A DNA stretch of 64,000 nucleotides, taken from positions 14,998,408 to 15,062,407 of the forward strand of contig CM069593.1 of the NCBI GenBank assembly GCA_035771175.1, written 5' to 3'. The notes under the pieces were generated by a model that was not told the DNA's origin, ran no database searches, and saw nothing but the letters and a program-made list of their open reading frames with translations. Source of the DNA: Paratinospora sagittata. Lineage: Eukaryota > Streptophyta > Magnoliopsida > Ranunculales > Menispermaceae. Below, piece by piece: positions 57,001-64,000 of the stretch (the stretch's first letter is position 1; each line of letters begins with the position of its first letter). The position numbers were made by a program, and so were the translations under genes.

Positions 57001-60000
57001 ACACTGTTCTTCTTAAAAGGTGGAGAGGAGAACGTACTGAATGCTGTACAGATTCTTAACTGTTTCAACTTTATGTCCAAATTGAAGATAAACGTGTCTA
57101 AATGCCAAATTGCAGGTATAAACATGGAAGTAGGAAAAATCATCCAATTGGCAAACAAAGTTGGTTGTTCAGTGGGGTCTTGCCCATTGCAGTACCTCGG
57201 ACTACCATTGGGAGGGAACCCTCTAAGTGCAGGCTTTTGGGAACCGGTCATGTCTAAAATCAACCGGCGTCTCGACGGGTGGAAGAGAGCTTTTCTCTCT
57301 AAAGGCGGCCGATTAGCGCTAATTTGTGCAGTACTTTCAGCATTACCAACTTATTACCTATCTCTATTCAAGATACCGATTGGGATAGCGGGCCAAATTG
57401 GGAAGAAGCTTAAGTCTTTCTTTTGGAGTGGAAAAAAAGGATATGTCAGTTTAGTAAGTTGGAAACGTTTGCAATTGCCTGTGAGTAAGGGCTGGGCATA
57501 GGAAACATTTGTAAGAGAAACGTTGCTCTATGCAGTAAATGGTTGTGGCGCTATTTCAAGGAGAAGGATTCATTATGGGCGTGTGTGGTAAGAAGTAAAT
57601 ATGGGGAGGTTAGCTTGAAGGGGCAAGCGGACAATGCTAGAAGGTTGGGAAGATCTTCGTATAGAAGTCCATGGAAATTCATTCATTCACTTGGGATACA
57701 ATTCTTTTCACATACGACACCAAAACTGGGTAAGGGGGACACATTTCGTTTTTGGGAAGATCATTGGCTGGGAAATTCTACTTTGGCACACTCTTACCCT
57801 CGCCTTTATAGGCTGTCCACTCTTCACAATAAACCTATCACTTCATTTTTGACCCATTCCCACAACACCTCACCCACTTCTAACTCTCCACCATGGAACC
57901 TTCAATTCCCAAGACCATTGACCTCTAGAGAACAAACTGAGAATGTCCCACTGTTAGATTGTTTAACCTAGATTCGTCTCTCTAACCAACCCGATAGCCT
58001 TCTATGGTGTCCATCTCCACCAACCTCTTCTCATGTAAATCATTCTATAACACCCTCTCCGATTCCCCATCCCTACCTTCATTCCCATTATCAGAAATCT
58101 TATGGCATGTTAAAGTACCAACTAAGATTAGGGTATTTGCTTGGCTTGTGGCTCATAAGAGAATCAACACATATGAGATGTTGCAGAGGCGAGCACTGAA
58201 CTGGTATTTATCTCCACATTGCTGCCTGTTTTGCATGGAGGAAGGGGAACATGTGAATCATCTATTTGTCTCGTGTCGCACTATCAAAAGCATTTGGCAA
58301 AAATGGGTCATTCTTTCTGGTTATCAGTACACACCACCACAGACAATTGAGGAAGTGCTTTTTGCTTCTCATTTTAATCACCTATCCAAAGCCGCAAGAG
58401 AAACATGCCGCATTGCCATGTATGCAACCATATGGTCTATTTGGCTTGAGCGAAATCAAAGGGTCTTCAAGGATTTGTGCAAGAATAAGGCTCAATTATG
58501 GGAGAGCATCAGGTTACTTGCTTGCTCATGAGTGTGTGCATCAAATTGGGGAAATGGGTTCCCGATGTCTGCTTGGATGTACAATTGGGGAAATTGCTTG
58601 TAGCTGCACCTCCATTGGCGTTGATGTCTTCCATTTGCTGATGGTCATTAGGTCTTCTTTTTGTTTTTGGTTGTAACATGTGCATTTCTGATGCACGTCC
58701 TGTCTCACTTGTACATTTTTACACCAATTAATACCAATTTTTGTTACATTTCAAAAAAAAAAAAGAGACAACAATAGACGTGATCCTTAAGACTCTTAAA
58801 CCTAAGACCTCTTAAAAACCTAAGCTCATCATCAGATTAGAAACTATGGACGAACCTAAATGCTATAGTCGGTAAATAAGGCCCAACGCTAATTGCCCTC
58901 ATTTCAATGCAAGTTCCATCATTCATTGTTCATCAACTTACCAACAAACCAAACTATGTTGTCATTGTCATTCTTAGAAGCTTATACTGTCTAATCTTCT
59001 TTTTGCTAGCACCAAACAGTCCCTACTAGAAACATCTCATGCTGAACATAAAGCATAACCATGCAACCTTCCTTCACTAGTGGCATACGATTTATATGTG
59101 AAAAGGGACTCTTCAATTTTTATTTTACTACCTAGAAAGTACTTATTCTAGACCACCTTAAAATACTAGAGATGAGCTCACTCAGGGAAGTAAAGTCACA
59201 ATTGAAAATATGTAATGAAGGGTAGTGGTGTAAAAGTTCACAAATGTGCCAAAGAGAACTGTGACATTGCTTTGATGCTAGTCAAGTGGCCAAAGGGAGT
59301 GACAAAAAGGTAAAGAGAAAGAACATGAATGTGTCAGTAAAAACAGTTCCAAGATGAGGTTACTTACCAATTGTTGTTCTGCCACTACTTCCTTGCCAGG
59401 AAATAGTCCATCCACCACACTGGAAACCAAGATCATCTGCATGTCCTCCGGTGACGAGAATTCTTCTAGCATTTCTATCTAGAGGAAGAAATGGTTTCTT
59501 TGGGTCCTTTCCATTCTTTAATAGAACCAAGGACTTGCGAACTGCATCACGTGCTAATTCTCTATGCATCTGAGTAGAAAATTAGAAAATTTAACAAATA
59601 ACAAAAAGAAGAGATAAAAACAAGAGACATGTTATGTAAATCACAAGCTTGGTAAATCAAGTAATAAACTATGAAAAAAAAAAAACCCTCTAGATTCAAA
59701 ATAAATGTGAAACATGAAATTGGAACTACAAGGTGCAAAATTAAACAAGCTTGGCCATGCATTCACCATACTTGGATAAGGTCTTCTCCCTCTCATCATG
59801 GACTTTGGAAAAAGAAAATCACAAATAATGCCAATTATTATTATATTTCTTAGTTCAATGGATGTTCAAAACTATATTTTCCAATCTTCAATTTCGTGTC
59901 CACAAAATTAAAAACTAAAAAAACGCATTAAGAAATAATTAGACAAGTTGGCATATAGTGAAAGTACATTTCAAGCTAACATTGATACACAATCAATACA

Positions 60001-63000
60001 CTATTGAATTGCCTTGAATCGTGTGTAGATCCATAGTGTAATACAATCCTGTGATGCATTGATAAAAATGTTTTTGTGAATGTTAGCTAGAAATGTCACT
60101 TCAGTACTTTGAGTAATATGAAAAAATTGTTGAAAGTAGAAGAGCTTGTTAATGATAGCTTGACATGCATTGTTAAGCATCCACTTATCAACTATAGCTT
60201 TTGGGTAGGCTTTGGTTGTGAAAAAAATCTTGGATTTAAGTCTCATCATTGACGTCTTCATATTCCTAATTTATATAATTGGTACTTGTTTCTTTTTTTC
60301 TCTCTCTGTTTCTCTACATGTTGGGCAGGCTGCACATGAGGCGGGGCGGGGTATTAATGATAACTTGACACGGATTGTTGAGCCTTCACCTACAACTACA
60401 GCTTTTAGGTTTAGTGGCTATTTGATTCTGCGGACTTTACCTTGCAGCCCACTAAATCCAGCAATGATCTATCTGTCAATGGATGTTCAAAAACTCCAAA
60501 GACAAATTTGACTCTTAGAATCCGTTCAACGGCGTCATCAATCCTGGCCATAGGTATCTCTCCTGATTCAACCAGATGTGTCAAATCCGCTAGAAATTGT
60601 TTATATCTAAAAGGAACCATTACCTGCAAAAATGGACAAGTGAACCTATAAGAACCTTTACTGTAGAACTTGGGAATTTGGAAGTAACAGTTTTTAGTTT
60701 TTACCATGTCAATTCCTGCATTGATAGAAGCTGAAATGCAGTTACGGTAGTCTGATCCATGAGGATGAGAGAGGCGGTCAAGACCTTCCCAATCAGAAAT
60801 AATAAAACCCTGCCACATGAATCATTTCTCTAAGAGTTAATTCTACATATAATTATCTTAGTAATAAAGTAAAAACATAGGAAGAAGCAATGAAATAAAC
60901 AGGAATCGCTGTTATAACAGATGATAAATTTCTGACATGAGAACCAAGAAGCTAGATCTTAAGCAATATGTAAATCCATCCCAGGCTTTTAGAAGCTGCA
61001 AATAACCCGTTTGATCTACACCACATTAAGCTGTGGGATTAAAATTTAGCTAATTTTTAGATCTTAAAAGGGAGTAAATTAGAACAGATTCTGAGGAGCA
61101 GTGGTTCTTGTACCTTGAAACCCAGCTTATCTTTCAAAAGATCAGATAGGAGGAATTTATGGGAGTGCAGTTTGCTCCCATTCCAGCTAGAATATGACGC
61201 CATAACAGTGCAAACTCCTTGAGATAGACAATCCAGATAAGGCTCCAAATGGATTCTCTCCAGGTCATCATAGGATGATATAGTGTTCCCCTCATTTACC
61301 CCTTCGTTTGTACCTCCATCTCCAACAAAATGCTTGGCGCAAGAATAAACATTCTTTCTGCATTTGTACAAGTCAAGAACTCAATTGTCTTGTGGACTTT
61401 GGGTGATAAGATAAAGATGGTGATGACGATGCTAAGTGACAAAGTTGAACGGGCCAAATTAAGCAAGTGGGGCAACCAGAGGTCTAAACAAATTTAAAGC
61501 CTAAAAACTTAAACTGGAAGCCAATACACCTAGAAAGAGTAACTACTCAGGAACATGCAACAAAAAATATATATATATGTTTGAATTTTTCTGTACCTTC
61601 CAGCTACATAGGGATAGCCCTTGGGATGCCCAGCAGGTGGCGAGCCCTGCAATCCTGAAACCATGGAAGTCATCATCCGTACAATTTCAGTGTCTTCACT
61701 GAAACTCTCAAAGCATCTTCCCCATCTGGGATCTCTGCACACCTGTCAAAACCCATTGTCATGCATATCCAAGATACAAACAATAGAAAGAAACAGAAGG
61801 GACCTTTCATCTTGTTTTGGCGTATGAAAGTTCAACATGCAGCTAGTTTATGTTTTATTTCCATAATAATCATGAAGAAGAATATGCTTAGAAAATGACG
61901 AACTTTGTCCAATGAACCAAAGCAGCATCTTCCAAAAAGTGTAAGAAATTTGTACAATTACTTTTTTTTTACAATTAATGTGTACAAGTACTTAAGGAGC
62001 CAAAATTGTCTTAAAGGATAGAATATTCAATAAAGAATCACATCAAATAACTATAAGATGTATACTTATTAATATACGTTGATAAGTAATAGATACACAA
62101 TACACTACTCAATTCTCTAATTTCTCTCTTCTTCTTCCTTTATGCAAGGCTATTTCATTTAACTTATTATCCGCTTTATATTAATAAATACAAATAATGC
62201 ATACATATTTATTTATATTTTTCTTTTAGACCATTATGATTTTCCAACCTACATAAACCTGTTAAAAAATAACAAACATTTATTCATTGAGGAATATATA
62301 TATATATATATATTACTAAAAACTTTTGTGATTATAAATATAAATCTGGAATGATATCTATAAATGATTCTCCAACCTACATAAACACATACAAACAGGA
62401 AATACATAAGATTTGAACAAAAAAAAAAAAGCTAATAGAATGGCTAAATAGTTGACAAAATAAGAATAAGAAGCAAAGAGAAAGTACATAAAGATGAAAG
62501 AGGTAAAGGAACAAAGACCTAATAGAGGGAGGAAGGAAACATAGACATGAGAGTTGGAAATATAATAGAGATAGAGATGAGACCCCAAAAAATGTGATAT
62601 AGAATATAATCATGTACTAACACATGATTTGAGACAATCCAATGATGTACAGAATTGATGTATACTTTGGATGTCAACATAGCATTACACGAAAAGAAAT
62701 GGGATTGTTGAGAGCCAAACGTTACATTATGACATCAACTTAAGCATTTTTAAGATACCACTATAAGATAAAGATGAGATTCTTGCAAGATTCTCTTTGT
62801 CGAATTGGATACGGATAATTAGAACATAAAATATATGTGAGAAACCGGTGTTAGGAGACTCCGGACACCAATGAGACTGTCTTCTTATCTTACTGTTATT
62901 TCCGCAAAAGCAGGTCTCATGTGTTTCATTTTAGCAATATTGTAATGGGTAATGGAAAACCTACCAAGGCAGTATATTTTGACACAAACAAATATTTCTA

Positions 63001-64000
63001 ATAGATTAAAATAGAATAAAAAAAAAGGAAATGAAATTACAACAACTTACAGCGACACAAGGAGCAAAACTACCATGGACACCACTTGCTCGAACTTCCA
63101 GAGCAGTTGCTGCCGCAATCCTCTTAACCAAATCTGCATCTCTGTTGCGGTAAAATTGACATTTTATTCAAAATTTGTTACATTGAATCACATACATACA
63201 AATCATTCAAGATCAATAGATTAAAGACAAAGATCACCAATGGATTAATAAAGGAAATAAATACTCACACTAAGGCCAAATAGAACCACAACAACTCCTA
63301 GAGAGATTTGAACCCCCACCTCATATAAAGAGGGGTAGATGCCACCTTGGATGAGCCAACCATCATTACCAATTAGCAATCAACGAGATTGAACTACTAA
63401 TGATGAACCAATAGATGCATGATTTCCAGTTTTGTTAATTTATCCCAATTGTGCCGTTGCTACCAAATTTACCCAGCTTTTGGAAAACGGGTAAAACAGT
63501 AAATTAATATTAAGATTCCCAAAACTTCGCATTTATGCTTCAAACAACTCAAAAGTCAAAAGGTTAAAAACTTTTCGTCTTCGTTGTTTTCCCCGGTAGA
63601 TAAAAAGAACAGAGCAATAAAATGTCTCAATAAAGAAAAAATTTCTCTATTTAAATCTCATATAAATAAATATTTAATGTCATATTTTGAAATTGAAGCT
63701 TGTTTTTTTTTTTAAATAAAAATAGAAATTCTAATGGAAATCCATGACTTGTGTCAATAAACGAGATTACAAAAGCGAATCAGTTCAAAGACTAATTTCA
63801 TCAGCCAATCACCTTGTCCAACTCGAAACAAAAGGGAATCAATCATATATCACCTGGTGGCTCCGAGGCCAACGTTGTGAGGGAAGATGGTGGTGCCATA
63901 CACATTGCTGTGACCATGAACAGCATCAACCGCGTAAAGAATCGGAATCCCGAGACGAGACTGCAGCGCCGAATTCTGAAGGGAATCGACCATATCAGCC
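51058..64000 (-). CDS. GH3 beta-D-glucan exohydrolase (5' end outside window)
   Basis: Eight exons on the minus strand: 64000-63854 (partial), 63141-63051, 61742-61597, 61357-61114, 60809-60705, 60623-60441, 59569-59368 and 51551-51058. All phases agree, giving 536 residues; the first ~90 are off the right edge. Glycoside hydrolase family 3 exo-glucanases release glucose from cell-wall beta-glucans in the apoplast. Landmarks: [37 protein letters not shown], the catalytic nucleophile Asp in [23 protein letters not shown], the acid/base Glu in [10 protein letters not shown], and [11 protein letters not shown]. The order matches barley ExoI. The last intron (59367-51552, about 7.8 kb) contains an antisense LINE, yet its GTAAGT donor and TTGTAG acceptor are intact, so the gene may still be expressed. 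Confidence 0.94.
51909..51935 (+). repeat. Left target-site duplication of the LINE
   Basis: AGACAACAATA, then an 11-bp extra CAAATACAATA, then GACGT. Without the extra part it equals the right copy at 58766-58781, so the left copy seems to have gained a small local duplication. A shorter reading is an 11-bp duplication only (51909-51919). Confidence 0.7.
52269..54949 (+). pseudogene. LINE ORF1 (nucleic-acid-binding protein), broken
   Basis: Three segments in different frames: 52269-52862, 53029-53823, and 53756-54949 with a TAG at 54206-54208. The first resembles the N-terminal domain of plant L1 ORF1 ([18 protein letters not shown]). The second carries the DUF4283-type core [17 protein letters not shown], followed by a GNVYGGLL motif. 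ORF1 proteins coat the element RNA. No CCHC knuckle was found. Short tandem copies lie at 52972-53011 (20-bp unit, AGGCAGTTTCTCATTAAGA) and at 53597-53650. It ends in an ATGA overlap with ORF2. Confidence 0.8.
54946..58531 (+). pseudogene. LINE ORF2 (endonuclease and reverse transcriptase), broken
   Basis: Starts [17 protein letters not shown], the usual plant L1 endonuclease start. EN landmarks follow: [18 protein letters not shown] and SDHRPILL (about 55597-55627). The reverse transcriptase has NKAPGPDGF (about 56287), [12 protein letters not shown] (about 56675) and FVDDT in place of the usual FADD (about 56990). A zf-RVT domain follows ([29 protein letters not shown], about 58135-58275). 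Stops occur at 55213-55215, about 55576 and 55703, in the RT and near 57499, with frameshifts near 55480 and 57500. It is not functional. Confidence 0.88.
58766..58781 (+). repeat. Right target-site duplication of the LINE
   Basis: AGACAACAATAGACGT directly follows the A12 tail and one G. It matches the left flank apart from the left copy's 11-bp insertion. Confidence 0.75.
60149..60415 (+). repeat. Two diverged copies of a ~65-bp repeat in a GH3 intron
   Basis: 60149-60215 and 60353-60415 share TTAATGATA(G/A)CTTGACA, ATTGTT(A/G)AGC and CTA(T/C)AGCTTTT(G/A)GGT. They look like pieces of a dispersed retroelement; origin unknown. Confidence 0.55.
63270..63390 (-). mobile_element. Probable tRNA-derived SINE fragment in a GH3 intron
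   Basis: On the minus strand TTGGCTCATCCAAGG resembles a pol III box A, and GGGGGTTCAAATCTC, 30-40 nt further, a box B. No tail or target duplication could be fixed. It sits between exons 63854 and 63141. Confidence 0.5.

Larger units (their letters stand above)
51936..58765 (+). mobile_element. Nearly full-length, decayed L1-type LINE
   Basis: A 6.8-kb non-LTR retrotransposon with 5' UTR (51936-52268), ORF1, ORF2 and 3' UTR ending in an A12 tail (58753-58764). It is flanked by a near-16-bp target duplication (left 51909-51935, right 58766-58781). It lies in the last intron of the GH3 gene in opposite orientation. ORF1 has at least two frame changes and a stop, and ORF2 several stops and shifts, so it cannot move by itself. 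It looks much older than a fresh insertion but its ends are well kept. Confidence 0.9.

Noticed and set aside
52269..58676. Open frames here as host genes
   Set aside because: They are ORF1 and ORF2 pieces of the LINE, with stops and frame changes.
1..64000. CRISPR arrays, operons or bacterial defence systems
   Set aside because: The DNA is plant nuclear with spliced genes; the repeat clusters lack regular direct repeats and spacers.

Overview
The window is nuclear DNA from a flowering plant, almost certainly a eudicot. It is AT-rich, its genes have GT-AG introns, and it carries plant-specific families (P-class PPR, NPF/PTR transporter, laccase, DIVARICATA-type MYB, plant GH3 exo-glucanase) among many SINEs, MITEs and a LINE. 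The species cannot be named from the sequence.

Left third (1-25 kb). A cluster of short palindromes and a broken gene fragment precede a tRNA-derived SINE (2257-2713, minus). Then come a single-exon PPR gene (4600-6699, plus), a two-exon gene for a probable plastid coiled-coil membrane protein (7898-8752, minus) and a four-exon PTR1/NPF8-like peptide transporter (10608-13065, minus). Upstream of the transporter lies a 2.7-2.8 kb direct duplication (13358-16049 and 16578-19414); each copy holds the same CACTA-type MITE. A six-exon laccase (21462-24898, plus) follows. It has an apparent miR397 target site, secondary-wall-MYB-like promoter motifs and a MITE in intron 5.

Middle (25-46 kb). A hAT-like MITE lies just upstream of an intronless KRI1 homologue (26985-28883, plus), whose leader carries a telo-box. 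About 17 kb without a supported gene follows. It holds a MULE-like MITE, a palindrome-rich element, a LINE tail fragment, two adjacent Au SINEs with separate target-site duplications, a second MITE of the family seen in the laccase intron, long (TA)n arrays and another SINE family (43358-43693).

Right third (46-64 kb). A two-exon DIVARICATA-like MYB gene (46145-47355, plus) is followed by a short SINE-like insertion with an 18-bp target-site duplication. Then comes the 3' part of a GH3 beta-glucan exohydrolase gene (51058-64000, minus; eight exons visible, 5' end beyond the window). Its last intron is about 7.8 kb because a nearly full-length but decayed L1-type LINE of about 6.8 kb sits in it in antisense orientation, flanked by a recognisable target-site duplication. 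All visible splice sites and reading phases of the host gene are intact.

The genes do not form a pathway or operon. The laccase and the GH3 enzyme both act in the cell wall or apoplast, but nothing shows they are linked. The strongest observations are the antisense LINE inside GH3, the promoter-proximal duplication at the peptide transporter, the miR397 site, and at least five SINE insertions with clear target duplications.
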